Assembly (NCBI GenBank): GCA_027859205.1
Contig: JAQIBH010000151.1
Coordinates: forward strand, 1 to 56,968
Length of the DNA: 56,968 nt
Reading direction: 5' to 3'
Source: Bacteroidales bacterium
Lineage (GTDB): Bacteria; Bacteroidota; Bacteroidia; Bacteroidales; UBA12077
Shown here: piece by piece, positions 17,986 through 26,849 of the stretch
How the letters are laid out: the number at the start of each line of letters is the position of its first letter
Numbering within the stretch: the first letter of the stretch is position 1
Program-made: the position numbers and the translations under genes
The notes under the pieces: model-generated
What the model was told of the DNA's origin: nothing
Database searches by the model: none
Seen by the model: the letters and a program-made list of their open reading frames with translations, nothing else

Positions 17986-18768
17986 ATGACAATCCCTATA
18001 TATCAAGTGGATGCATTTACTGATCATATTTTTGGAGGAAATCCTGCTGCTGTTTGTCCACTTACAAATTGGCTCGATGAGGAAACAATGCAAAAAATAG
18101 CTTCGGAAAATAATTTATCTGAGACTGCTTTTTTTGTACCCAAAGCTGACTATTTTGAAATTCGATGGTTTACACCCAAAGTAGAAATAAACCTGGCAGG
18201 ACATCCTACACTTGCAACTGCCTGGGTAATTTTTAATGAATTAAATTACTCTAAAGATATTATCAAATTTGTTTCGCATTTAAGTGGTGAATTATTCGTT
18301 GAAAAGAAAAATGATTTAATCACAATAGATTTCCCGGCATATAAAGCTGAATCAATTTCAATACCCGATAATTTAATCGAAGGATTAGGAATTGAGCCTC
18401 TTGAAGTTCTAAAATCAAGAGATTTATTAATTGTTTATAAAAATCAAAACGAGATAGAAAGCATTAAACCTGATTTTGGCTTGCTTGAAAAGATAAACAC
18501 ATTCGGGATTATTGTTACCGCTCCGGGTAATAATTGTGATTTTGTTTCAAGATTTTTTGCACCTCGTGCTGGAATAAATGAAGATCCAGTTACGGGATCA
18601 GCCCATACAATACTTATTCCTTATTGGGCTGAAAAACTCAATAAAAATAAACTTTCTGCCATTCAAATTTCTGAACGAAAAGGAATTTTAAATTGCGGTT
18701 ATCATGGTGATAGAGTTAAAATAGCAGGCACAGCCAAACTATTTATGCAAGGTGAAATTTATATTTAA
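17986..18768 (+). CDS. PhzF family isomerase/epimerase
   Basis: Protein of 260 residues with the diaminopimelate-epimerase-like fold of the PhzF family. N-terminal IYQVDAFTDHIFGGNPAAVC is diagnostic. The conserved catalytic Glu is residue 46 in NNLSETAFF. WFTPKVEINLAGHPTLA and FAPRAGINEDPVTGSAH are further family blocks. The substrate of most PhzF homologues outside phenazine producers is unknown, and no phenazine genes are present. The stop overlaps the next gene's ATG (TAATG), implying translational coupling with a TauE-type permease. First gene of a three-gene operon. Confidence 0.9.
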   Translation: MTIPIYQVDAFTDHIFGGNPAAVCPLTNWLDEETMQKIASENNLSETAFFVPKADYFEIRWFTPKVEINLAGHPTLATAWVIFNELNYSKDIIKFVSHLSGELFVEKKNDLITIDFPAYKAESISIPDNLIEGLGIEPLEVLKSRDLLIVYKNQNEIESIKPDFGLLEKINTFGIIVTAPGNNCDFVSRFFAPRAGINEDPVTGSAHTILIPYWAEKLNKNKLSAIQISERKGILNCGYHGDRVKIAGTAKLFMQGEIYI

Positions 18769-19508
18769 TGGAATTGAATCTGATCATAATTATTCTTTGT
18801 ATTGTTTTTGTTGCAGCATTAACTCGCTCGACATTTGGCTTTGGCGATGCATTAATTGCCATGCCCTTACTTGCATTATTTATTGATATTAAAATTGCTA
18901 CTCCTTTAATGGCACTTATTGCTTTCTTTATTGCAATATCAATTTTAATAAAAAATCGCAACAAGGTAGAATTTAAAAGTGTATGGCGTTTAATTGTGGC
19001 TTCTTTAGTTGGAATCCCAATCGGTATTTGGTATTTAGACGATATTAATGAAAATACCATTAAGCTAATTTTAGGAATAATTATCTTACTATTTGCCTCT
19101 TATAATTTAGCAAAACCCAATTTACATCAATTAAAGTCAGAGAAATATGCATGGGTTTTTGGGTTTATAGCAGGGATATTAGGTGGCGCTTATAATACAA
19201 ACGGGCCTCCAATTATTATTTATAGTTCCTTAAAGAAATGGAATCCACAAAACTTCAGAGCAACTCTTCAAGGGTATTTTTTTACTACGGGAATACTTCT
19301 GCTTATTAGTCACGGAATTGCAGGTAATTATACAAACGAAGTACTTACATATTTTGCATATTGCTTACCTGTTGCATTGGTAGCTGTAATTATTGGCGCT
19401 AAATTAAATAAGAAAATTTCTATCACACGATTTCATAAGTACATTTATATGATTCTTATTTTTCTTGGATTTATGTTAATGTATAACTCGATTAAAAATT
19501 TAATATAA
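18768..19508 (+). CDS. TauE/SafE family membrane permease
   Basis: Integral membrane protein of 246 residues with about eight hydrophobic segments. The first, IIIILCIVFVAALTRSTFGFGDALIAMPLLA, carries the family FGxGxxLxxxPxL-like block, and the mirrored block occurs after GFIAGILGGAYNTNGPPIIIY in the second half. TauE/SafE proteins are thought to export sulfite, sulfoacetate or other small organic anions. The actual substrate is unknown. Starts on the last base of the PhzF stop codon and ends 3 nt before the acetyltransferase gene, so all three should be made together. Confidence 0.85.
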   Translation: MELNLIIIILCIVFVAALTRSTFGFGDALIAMPLLALFIDIKIATPLMALIAFFIAISILIKNRNKVEFKSVWRLIVASLVGIPIGIWYLDDINENTIKLILGIIILLFASYNLAKPNLHQLKSEKYAWVFGFIAGILGGAYNTNGPPIIIYSSLKKWNPQNFRATLQGYFFTTGILLLISHGIAGNYTNEVLTYFAYCLPVALVAVIIGAKLNKKISITRFHKYIYMILIFLGFMLMYNSIKNLI

Positions 19509-19511
19509 AAG

Positions 19512-19919
19512 ATGAAATACTCCGAAAATCTTCCTACATCAGAACAATTCTATAAATTATTTGAAACTACCGGATGGAATGATAATTATGAATTAAGTGC
19601 TGAAGAATTATATACTGCCTTAAAAAACTCCTGGTATACTATCTCCATAATAGACAATGATCAATTAATTGGATTTGGCAGAATAATAGGTGATGGAGTA
19701 GTTCATGCATTAATTTTAGATTGTATTATTCAACCCGATAAACAAGGGGAAGGAATTGGGAAAAAGATAACGGAAAAGCTGGTTTCAAAATGCAAAAAAC
19801 ATAAAATTAGAGATATCCAATTATTTAGTGCAAAAGGTAAAGCAGGATTTTACGAAAAACAAGGTTTTGAAAAACGAAAAGATGATTCGCCAGGAATGGG
19901 CTTAAAAAAGTATTGGTAA
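19512..19919 (+). CDS. GNAT family N-acetyltransferase
   Basis: Acetyltransferase of 135 residues. The acetyl-CoA pyrophosphate loop is QPDKQGEGIGKKI, preceded by strand ALILDCIIQ. The C-terminal KAGFYEKQGFEKR is the usual GNAT alpha4-beta7 segment. Acceptor unknown. Starts 3 nt after the TauE-type permease stop, in the same operon as PhzF. Small-molecule modification coupled to export is a possible joint role, but only inferred from gene order. Confidence 0.85.
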   Translation: MKYSENLPTSEQFYKLFETTGWNDNYELSAEELYTALKNSWYTISIIDNDQLIGFGRIIGDGVVHALILDCIIQPDKQGEGIGKKITEKLVSKCKKHKIRDIQLFSAKGKAGFYEKQGFEKRKDDSPGMGLKKYW

Positions 19920-20112
19920 ATTTAATCAAAGACAGAATCGCTTTTTTCATAAAACTATTTCATAAAAATCCTTACTAAATCAATATTTATTATAATTATT
20001 TTCCATAATTCTTTCCAACTACTTACATTTTATTTAGTCTTTTTTGTAATTGCTACTTGTAACCGATGTGAAGATTCTTACGTCAGAGTATAAAATAAAA
20101 TACAGGAAAGTC

Positions 20113-22503
20113 ATGATAAAAAATTACCTATTAACAGCATTTAGAAATATCTTGAGACATAAAGGATTCTCATTTATTAATATACTGGGATTATCACTAA
20201 GTATGTCGGTTTGCATGTTAATTATTGTTGTAATTGTTGATCAATACAAATATGATGATTTTATTACTAAAAAAAATCAGATATACAGAATAGAAAGTAT
20301 CGACAATGTAAGTAAGTACGCATTAAAAACATATGCATCCACTGCTTACCCTTTACACAAAGAACTAACATCAAATTATGCAGTTGTTGAAGATGCTGTA
20401 ATTATCAACAATTGGTTTGGAGGGACAGGTTTATACAATGAAACCAGAATTCCTATCAATGGATTCTATACCAATGAATCATTTTTCAATTTATTTGATT
20501 TTGAATTAACAAGTAATTCTTTTAAAAATCCCCTTAAAGAACCTTATTCAATGGTTTTAAAAGAAGAAACGGTAAAAAAGTATTTTGGCGATGAAAATCC
20601 TATTGGTAAATTTTTACAAGTTGATAGTTTGGGTGATTTTAAAATCACTGGAATTATTCCCAAAACAAAAAATAAATCTCAATTCCAGTTTCAAGCTTTA
20701 GTATCTTCAAATACAATTGATGTGCTTGAAAAAAACAATAAAATAAATAATATTTCTGATAATTGGGAAAATGCATACTCCAATTATATATATATACTGG
20801 TTAATAAAAACACCAACTTAAAAAATATTCAAACAGTACTTGATAAAATTAGTTTAGAAAAATATAGCAAGCTGGAAGAAATAGATTATAGTTTTTACTT
20901 GAAACCATTTAATAAGATTGTTCCTGGTGCTTTTATCGGAAACGAAATTGGAATGTTTTTACCTAAAATCTTTATCATATTCTTAGGAGGATTGTCTTTA
21001 GTTATAATAATATCCGCAGCATTTAATTATACTAGTCTTTCAATGGCTCGTTCATTGTTGCGTGCAAAAGAAGTAGGCGTAAGAAAAACACTGGGTGCAA
21101 GTCGAGGTAGCATTATTTTCCAGTTTTTATCAGAGGCCATTCTTGTTGCATTTTTTGCATTGATATTTGCTTTTGTTTTATTTCAACTAATATTACCCGG
21201 CTTTTCGGGAATGAAACTAATGTCAATGTTAGAAATAAGTCCTGAGCAAAACTTCACAGTTTACCTCTGGTTTTTTATATTTGCAGTACTTACAGGTTTT
21301 TTATCAGGCATTTTGCCCTCTATATATATATCTTCATTTAACCCAATAAAGGTTTTAAAAGGAGTTTCAAATATTAAGTTATTAAGCAAAATTACCCTTC
21401 GAAAAATACTTCTTGTCACTCAATTTGTTTTTTCAATGGTTTTTATTATTTCTATCATATTAATTTATAATCAAATGAATTATATGATAAATGCTGAAAT
21501 GGGTATTGATCGTGATTTTGTATATAATGTGAAATTACAAAAAAATGATTTCAACAAAGTAAAAAACTATTATACTCAGTTTCCTGAAATTAAAGAAATA
21601 TCAGGCGCATCTCATGTTCCTGGCGTTGGTCGTATAAATGACACAGACATTAGACTCAATCAAGAAGATGAAAAACTCAGTGCGCATTATTTTTCTGTTG
21701 ATCAAAACTACATTGATGTAATGGGCTTAGAGCTTTTAAAAGGCAAAAATTTCCCCGATAACTTAAATGCCGAAATGGAAAGTTTTGTAATTATTGACGA
21801 AAGAACATTAAGCACTTTAAATCTTGGTGATCCCGGTGAAGCTATTGGTAAAAATATAATTATAGACTCTAGTTTTGTTGAAATAATTGGAGTTGTAAAA
21901 AACTACCATTACGTTGCTTTATTTCTTCCTCAAAGGCCATTAATTCTTCGATACCTTCCAGAAAATTATAAAATAGCAGCACTTCGAATCGATGGAGGAA
22001 TTAGTCCATCCATTATTGCTAAAATAGAAAATGAATGGAAAAATATTGATGAGTTCAGTGAATTTAATGGTGAATTTTTGGATACAGAAATAAAAGACTT
22101 TTATTCATATTTTGAAGACATTATATATATAGTTGGTTTCACTTCTATACTGGCAATTGTAATTGCTTGCCTTGGATTATTAGGAATGGCTACTTATAGC
22201 ACTCAAACCAGAACAAAGGAGATTGGAATAAGAAAAGTATATGGAGCAGAAGTAAAAAATATAGTAATGCTTATTTCTAAGTCTTATATAAAAATGTTTA
22301 TTATAGCAGCTATAATTGCAGGGCCTATAGCATATTTTATAAATAATGCCTGGGTTCAATATATTGCAAACCACGCTCCATTTGGATTTGGAACTATTTT
22401 TATTGGAATCTTTATAATTATAAGTTTTGGAATGATCACAATTGCATCACAAACTTTAAAAGCCGCAAACCTGGATCCTGCAAAATCTTTACGATACGAA
22501 TAA
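20113..22503 (+). CDS. FtsX/MacB-type ABC transporter permease
   Basis: Membrane protein of 796 residues from the ATG at 20113 (MIKNYLLTAFRNILRHKGFS). An upstream TTG adds 21 uncharacteristic residues. Layout: one N-terminal helix, a periplasmic MacB-PCD domain (about 45-270), three helices with the FtsX block (RAKEVGVRKTLGASRG), a fourth helix, a second periplasmic domain, and three more helices with a second block (RTKEIGIRKVYGAEVKN). This duplicated form is typical of Bacteroidota permeases for lipoprotein, peptide or drug export and mechanotransmission. The cognate ATPase is not adjacent, so it is encoded elsewhere. No neighbour points to a substrate. Confidence 0.9.
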   Translation: MIKNYLLTAFRNILRHKGFSFINILGLSLSMSVCMLIIVVIVDQYKYDDFITKKNQIYRIESIDNVSKYALKTYASTAYPLHKELTSNYAVVEDAVIINNWFGGTGLYNETRIPINGFYTNESFFNLFDFELTSNSFKNPLKEPYSMVLKEETVKKYFGDENPIGKFLQVDSLGDFKITGIIPKTKNKSQFQFQALVSSNTIDVLEKNNKINNISDNWENAYSNYIYILVNKNTNLKNIQTVLDKISLEKYSKLEEIDYSFYLKPFNKIVPGAFIGNEIGMFLPKIFIIFLGGLSLVIIISAAFNYTSLSMARSLLRAKEVGVRKTLGASRGSIIFQFLSEAILVAFFALIFAFVLFQLILPGFSGMKLMSMLEISPEQNFTVYLWFFIFAVLTGFLSGILPSIYISSFNPIKVLKGVSNIKLLSKITLRKILLVTQFVFSMVFIISIILIYNQMNYMINAEMGIDRDFVYNVKLQKNDFNKVKNYYTQFPEIKEISGASHVPGVGRINDTDIRLNQEDEKLSAHYFSVDQNYIDVMGLELLKGKNFPDNLNAEMESFVIIDERTLSTLNLGDPGEAIGKNIIIDSSFVEIIGVVKNYHYVALFLPQRPLILRYLPENYKIAALRIDGGISPSIIAKIENEWKNIDEFSEFNGEFLDTEIKDFYSYFEDIIYIVGFTSILAIVIACLGLLGMATYSTQTRTKEIGIRKVYGAEVKNIVMLISKSYIKMFIIAAIIAGPIAYFINNAWVQYIANHAPFGFGTIFIGIFIIISFGMITIASQTLKAANLDPAKSLRYE

Positions 22504-22600
22504 TATATTATACCAATCGGCACCATTTGTTAAGCTTAATTAGTACTTTTGTATTTACATATAATTTTATTCCGTTTTTTAAACTTTATCCTAATTTATG

Positions 22601-22648
22601 TGTATAAGGTTAGAAAGGAATTTATGTATAAGGTTAGAAAGGAATTAT
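22601..22648 (+). repeat. 24-bp tandem duplication
   Basis: The unit TGTATAAGGTTAGAAAGGAA plus four bases occurs twice head-to-tail (22601-22624 and 22625-22648), identical for the first 22 bases. It lies in the leader of the 124-residue protein gene, upstream of its GTG start. Confidence 0.85.
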
Positions 22649-22703
22649 TGTGTATTAAAACTTTTATCTAATACATTGATTTCCAAAATAAAAAAAATAA
22701 AAA

Positions 22704-23078
22704 GTGGCTATAAAAAGAATTGTTATTGACTATGGAAAGCTTCCAGAGGATATTATAAACAAGATAAAAGTTGAGTATCCTGCTGGGTATATAGAGAATC
22801 TAATTACATTCACAAATTCTAAGGGCCGATATGTTTCAGCATTACCTCTTGAAACTGAAGATATTTATTATTTAATCAGGATGACTGAATTAGAAGCTGC
22901 TCAAATTGTAAGAGAAGATAACGATTTTGGCAGAGATGGAAAACTACGTGAAGATTTTTTGGATGCTATAGAACTTGAAGATATAGAACCTGAAGAAGAG
23001 GGAAAGATAAAGAAAGAATACCTTGATGAAAATTTAGATGAGGCTGAAAATATTAAAGATGAAAGCTTCGAAGATTAA
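22704..23078 (+). CDS. Conserved acidic hypothetical protein
   Basis: Protein of 124 residues, GTG start at 22704. The N-terminal 80 residues look folded (IKRIVIDYGKLPEDIINKI, AGYIENLITFTNSKGRYVSA, DIYYLIRMTELEAAQIV). The last 45 are very acidic and probably disordered (EDIEPEEEG ... DESFED). I believe similar short proteins are widespread in Bacteroidota without known function. No signal peptide. Monocistronic, with a tandem repeat in the leader and a clean terminator 6 nt after the stop. Confidence 0.75.
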   Translation: MAIKRIVIDYGKLPEDIINKIKVEYPAGYIENLITFTNSKGRYVSALPLETEDIYYLIRMTELEAAQIVREDNDFGRDGKLREDFLDAIELEDIEPEEEGKIKKEYLDENLDEAENIKDESFED

Positions 23079-23083
23079 AACAT

Positions 23084-23114
23084 AAAGGATTCTAGTAAAA
23101 GAATCCTTTTTTTT
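23084..23114 (+). terminator. Intrinsic terminator
   Basis: Perfect 9-bp stem AAAGGATTC (23084-23092) with its complement at 23101-23109, an 8-nt loop, then T-run to 23114. Confidence 0.88.
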
Positions 23115-23161
23115 ATGTAAAATATTAAATTTAACTCCAAATTTAACTTCTCAGCTATTTT

Positions 23162-23194
23162 TTTGGACTTCTAAAATGTTTTTCAATATATTTG
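23162..23194 (+). promoter_or_regulatory. Promoter of the MATE transporter gene
   Basis: TTTG at 23162-23165, a 21-nt spacer, and TATATTTG at 23187-23194. Both boxes match the Bacteroidota consensus. It predicts a leader of about 125 nt before the ATG at 23328. Confidence 0.7.
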
Positions 23195-23327
23195 TATCGA
23201 TAAAACAAATAAATATGAAGTTTATTCCCTCATTTATCCCCATTATTATGTCAACTTGGTAGGTTATTTTTAACCTTATTCCAATTTTCTATCAATCCAT
23301 TTTGTTTTATCTGTCACACTATTTATC

Positions 23328-24770
23328 ATGTCATCAAAAAATTTCTTGTCATCACATATTAAATCTTTTAAAATAGAAAATCTAAAATTGCTTTGGAAAA
23401 ATATCCAAGAAGCCATTTCGGGAACCGATAAAGATTTTACGAAAGAAAAGCTAAGTACTGCAATCTTACTTCTTGCCATACCAATGGTTCTGGAAATGAT
23501 AATGGAATCTATTTTTGCTGTCGCCGATATTTTCTTCGTTTCAAAATTAGGACCTGATGCAATTGCAACTGTAGGAATTACAGAATCTCTTCTAACAATA
23601 GTATATTCCATAGGTATGGGATTAAGTATGGCAACTACTGCAATAGTTTCAAGAAGAATTGGAGAAAAAAAACCTTATAGAGCATCCGTAGCTGCCGTTC
23701 AGTCAATAATTGTTGCTTCATTAGTATCTTTAATTATAGGTATTCCAGGAATGTTTTTCGCTAAAGACCTTTTGAAGATAATGGGTGCAAATGCCGATAT
23801 TATTAGAGAAGGAAGTTCATACCCAGCAATATTACTTGGAAGCAATATTATAATAATGTTGTTATTTATTATAAATGCTGTTTTTAGAAGTTCTGGAGAT
23901 GCTGCAACCTCAATGAAAGTATTATTATTGGCCAATGGAATAAATATTCTGCTTGATCCTCTTTTTATATTTGGACTGGGCCCTATTCCGGCTATGGGAA
24001 TTAAAGGGGCAGCGATTGCTACAACAACAGGAAGAGGTATCGCTGTTATTTATCAATTCTACTTATTATTTAAAGGCAATGGGCGAATAAAAATATATAA
24101 AAAAGCGATTCAGCTTAATGTAAAAGTGATGTCCAATCTTATTAAGATATCGCTTGGAGGAATAGGACAATCAATTATTGCAACCTCCAGCTGGATTGGA
24201 ATGGTAAGAATAATTGCCATATTTGGAAGTACTGCGCTGGCAGGTTATACTATTGCAATTCGAATAATAATTTTTGTTTTACTTCCATCTTGGGGAATAA
24301 GCAACGCTGCAGCGACATTGGTAGGACAAAATCTTGGGGCAAATAAACCAGACCGCGCAGAAAAAGCGGTTTGGGCAACCGGTTATGTAAATATGATATT
24401 ATTAGGTATCGTATCAATCGTATTTATAATTGAGCCACACTTTTTTATTCGCTTATTTATTGATAATAAAGATGTAGTTAATACCGGAGCTCAAGGTTTA
24501 AGAATAGTAAGTTTAGGTTTTGTTTTTTATGCAATGGGAATGGTTATGATACAAGCTTTTAACGGGGCAGGCGATACTCGAACACCAACCATTATTAATG
24601 TTTTTTGCTTTTGGATAATCGAAATTCCTTTAGCTTATTATCTTGCCAACTATTTTAATGATATGAATGAATCTGGAGTTTATACAGCTATTATTATTGC
24701 AGAATCTATTATGGCGCTTATTGCAATGTGGCTATTTAAAAAAGGTAAATGGAAATTACAAAAAATCTAA
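23328..24770 (+). CDS. MATE family efflux transporter
   Basis: Multidrug/metabolite antiporter of 480 residues in the inner membrane. After a 40-residue cytosolic lead (LKLLWKNIQEAISGTDKDF, usual in Bacteroidota MATE proteins) come about 12 helices in two six-helix halves. Family features include IPMVLEMIMESIFAVADIFFVSKLG in the first helix pair, the mid-protein LRSS-like segment NAVFRSSGDAATSMK, and its counterpart QAFNGAGDTRTPTIIN in the second half. Substrate and coupling ion are not predictable. It has its own promoter and ends 8 nt from the convergent histidine-kinase gene. Confidence 0.92.
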   Translation: MSSKNFLSSHIKSFKIENLKLLWKNIQEAISGTDKDFTKEKLSTAILLLAIPMVLEMIMESIFAVADIFFVSKLGPDAIATVGITESLLTIVYSIGMGLSMATTAIVSRRIGEKKPYRASVAAVQSIIVASLVSLIIGIPGMFFAKDLLKIMGANADIIREGSSYPAILLGSNIIIMLLFIINAVFRSSGDAATSMKVLLLANGINILLDPLFIFGLGPIPAMGIKGAAIATTTGRGIAVIYQFYLLFKGNGRIKIYKKAIQLNVKVMSNLIKISLGGIGQSIIATSSWIGMVRIIAIFGSTALAGYTIAIRIIIFVLLPSWGISNAAATLVGQNLGANKPDRAEKAVWATGYVNMILLGIVSIVFIIEPHFFIRLFIDNKDVVNTGAQGLRIVSLGFVFYAMGMVMIQAFNGAGDTRTPTIINVFCFWIIEIPLAYYLANYFNDMNESGVYTAIIIAESIMALIAMWLFKKGKWKLQKI

Positions 24771-24778
24771 AGTAAAAT

Positions 24779-26668
24779 TTAAAATTTTGATAAGGGCAAA
24801 GTAAAATAGAAAGAGGCTCCTTTTCCAATATCACTTTCAGCCCATATTTTACCTCCATTTATTTCAACAAACTCTTTACTTAACAATAAGCCCAAACCTG
24901 AGCCAACTTCATTATTTGTACCCGAAGTAGTGTAAAAGTTTTTGGTATCAAAAATTTTCATTGCTGTTTCGCTACCAAATCCAATTCCAGAATCTTTTAT
25001 AGTTACTTTACTAAAATCATCTTCCAGCTCAACTTGAATTTCAATAAATCCTCCTTTGGAGGTATATTTAATTGCATTTGAGATAATATTGCGTACTACT
25101 GTCATAAGCATATTCTTGTCTGCAAACACGTCAAAATTAGATTCTGCTTTTACAATCAGCTTAATGCCTTTATAATCTGCAATAGTTCTAAATAATTGCA
25201 AATTTCTGTTTACAACAGTGTTAATACTAATGCTTTCTGGCTGAAAGCTTATTTCATTCCTTTGACTTTTAGCCCATAAAAGCAGGTTTTCAAGTAAATC
25301 ACTCACCGATTGTACCGATTTCATGAAAATGCTAAATGTTTCAAACAAATTTTTACTTTTAGTAACTTCCTCCTCCTCTAATAGCATTTCAATTAAAGTC
25401 TTAAGATTTCCAATAGGACCTCTTAAATCGTGCCCAATAATGAGGAACATTTTATCCTTTGTTTTATTAATATTATCCAGTTCTTTTTTTTGCTTTTCTA
25501 ATAACTGATTTTGAACTCTTCTATGCTTTAAAGAAATTAACACATAAACAAATAATGCAGATATTAATCCCAAAATAATTAATAGGGCGGTATTAAAAGT
25601 ATTTGCACGCCGTAACACAAGCTCTTGGATTCTTTTATCTTTATTTAATAAATCTATTTTTGCTTGATTTTTTTGTTTTTCGAATTGATATTCAAGATTA
25701 AACATTTTTTCCGATAATTGCTGATTAAACAAGGTATCGTTATAATTGATAATACATTCTAAATGCTGAGATGCCAATTTATATTGATTCATTTTTAGAC
25801 TAATGCTAGATAAAACTTTTAAATTATCTCTTATATTCAACTTTGCTCCTATTTCTTTGGCAATTTTCATACTTACTTTTGCATTTGTTTCAGCCAAATT
25901 ATAATTTCCAGTCAAAAAATAAGCTTTACTTAACATGGTAAGTATGTTAGCATACAAATCCTTATCCATAGACTTATCTACAACCTCAAGTGATCGTCTA
26001 TAATTATCAAGAGCTAATGCTTGCTCTCCAAGTTCCATGTTTATATCACCAATATACTTATAGCAAACAGCCATACCATCAACCTGATTAATTTCAATCC
26101 GAATTTCAAGAGCTTTTTTGAAATTTTCTAAAGCATCATAACTTTCGTTTCTCAACATTTGAGCACGACCAAGGTTCAAATGAACATAACCGAGCATTCT
26201 ATTATTACCAATCTTTTCTGCAATAGTTTTGGCTATCATTAAATTCTCAATAGCATTATAGTAATAGCCTTGATAAATATGCAAATTTCCTATATTAACA
26301 TAAGCATACCCTTCTTGCTCAGTTTGATAATGCTTTTTTGCAAGCTCTAATCCCTTAAAAAAATAATCCATTGCTTCTGAATAATTTCCAAGGATTCTGT
26401 ACGATACACCTATAAAACTATGAGCTTTTACTAACTCCTCGTAATTATTATATTTTTCCGCAAACTTAATTGCTTCTTGCCCGTAATCAATAGATTTTTC
26501 AGGTTCAGAATTTCGTAGTTCCCAGCTAAGTTCGCACAGTATTCCTGCCTTTAATGAATCTTCTATGTTAATTAGTTTTTTAAACAAACTATCTACCACA
26601 GGAGTTTCATTAGCAAATAAATTTATCGAAAAGACTAAGAAAAATATTAGTATTAGATTCTTCTTCAT
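24779..26668 (-). CDS. TPR-containing sensor histidine kinase
   Basis: Membrane sensor kinase of 629 residues. A signal peptide (KKNLILIFFLVFSINLFA) leads into six or more tetratricopeptide repeats (about 40-310) in the periplasm, then a coiled coil, one transmembrane helix (about 357-380) and a HisKA domain with His413 in IIGHDLRGPIG. The ATPase has the N box (NIISNAIKYTS), G1 (KDSGIGFG) and G2 (GSGLGL). No receiver domain is fused and no response regulator is adjacent. It may signal to a regulator elsewhere, or to the sigma-54-type regulator at 30.4 kb, but that is untested. Divergent from the ABC exporter. Confidence 0.92.
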   Translation of the reverse strand: MKKNLILIFFLVFSINLFANETPVVDSLFKKLINIEDSLKAGILCELSWELRNSEPEKSIDYGQEAIKFAEKYNNYEELVKAHSFIGVSYRILGNYSEAMDYFFKGLELAKKHYQTEQEGYAYVNIGNLHIYQGYYYNAIENLMIAKTIAEKIGNNRMLGYVHLNLGRAQMLRNESYDALENFKKALEIRIEINQVDGMAVCYKYIGDINMELGEQALALDNYRRSLEVVDKSMDKDLYANILTMLSKAYFLTGNYNLAETNAKVSMKIAKEIGAKLNIRDNLKVLSSISLKMNQYKLASQHLECIINYNDTLFNQQLSEKMFNLEYQFEKQKNQAKIDLLNKDKRIQELVLRRANTFNTALLIILGLISALFVYVLISLKHRRVQNQLLEKQKKELDNINKTKDKMFLIIGHDLRGPIGNLKTLIEMLLEEEEVTKSKNLFETFSIFMKSVQSVSDLLENLLLWAKSQRNEISFQPESISINTVVNRNLQLFRTIADYKGIKLIVKAESNFDVFADKNMLMTVVRNIISNAIKYTSKGGFIEIQVELEDDFSKVTIKDSGIGFGSETAMKIFDTKNFYTTSGTNNEVGSGLGLLLSKEFVEINGGKIWAESDIGKGASFYFTLPLSKF

Positions 26669-26768
26669 AACTTTAAATATATATCAAAATATAAACAATA
26701 ATAATGATTTTTATATTAAAGTACTAGAATCAACAATACAAGTATTAAAAGCTTTTTTAAAATTAAAC

Positions 26769-26798
26769 AAATTTGTGGCTAAATTTGTAATAAATTTG
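26769..26798 (+). promoter_or_regulatory. Putative promoter region with three AAATTTG repeats
   Basis: AAATTTG occurs at 26769-26775, 26781-26787 and 26792-26798, at 12- and 11-bp steps. The second and third are part of TAAATTTG, matching the -7 box, so two start points upstream of the ABC exporter are possible. No -33 TTTG sits at 19-21 nt. The helical spacing could also serve a regulator. Confidence 0.4.
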
Positions 26799-26849
26799 CA
26801 GTTATACATACTAACAAAATAAAATATACTCAAAAATAAATTAATTTAA

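Noticed and set aside
22544-22551. TACTTTTG as promoter of the 124-residue protein gene
   Set aside because: No TTTG at 19-21 nt upstream (nearest spacing 14 nt); kept as unproven.
26565-26822. Plus-strand ORF of 85 codons opposite the histidine kinase start
   Set aside because: Most of it is antisense to the kinase signal-peptide region, and its composition is not protein-like.
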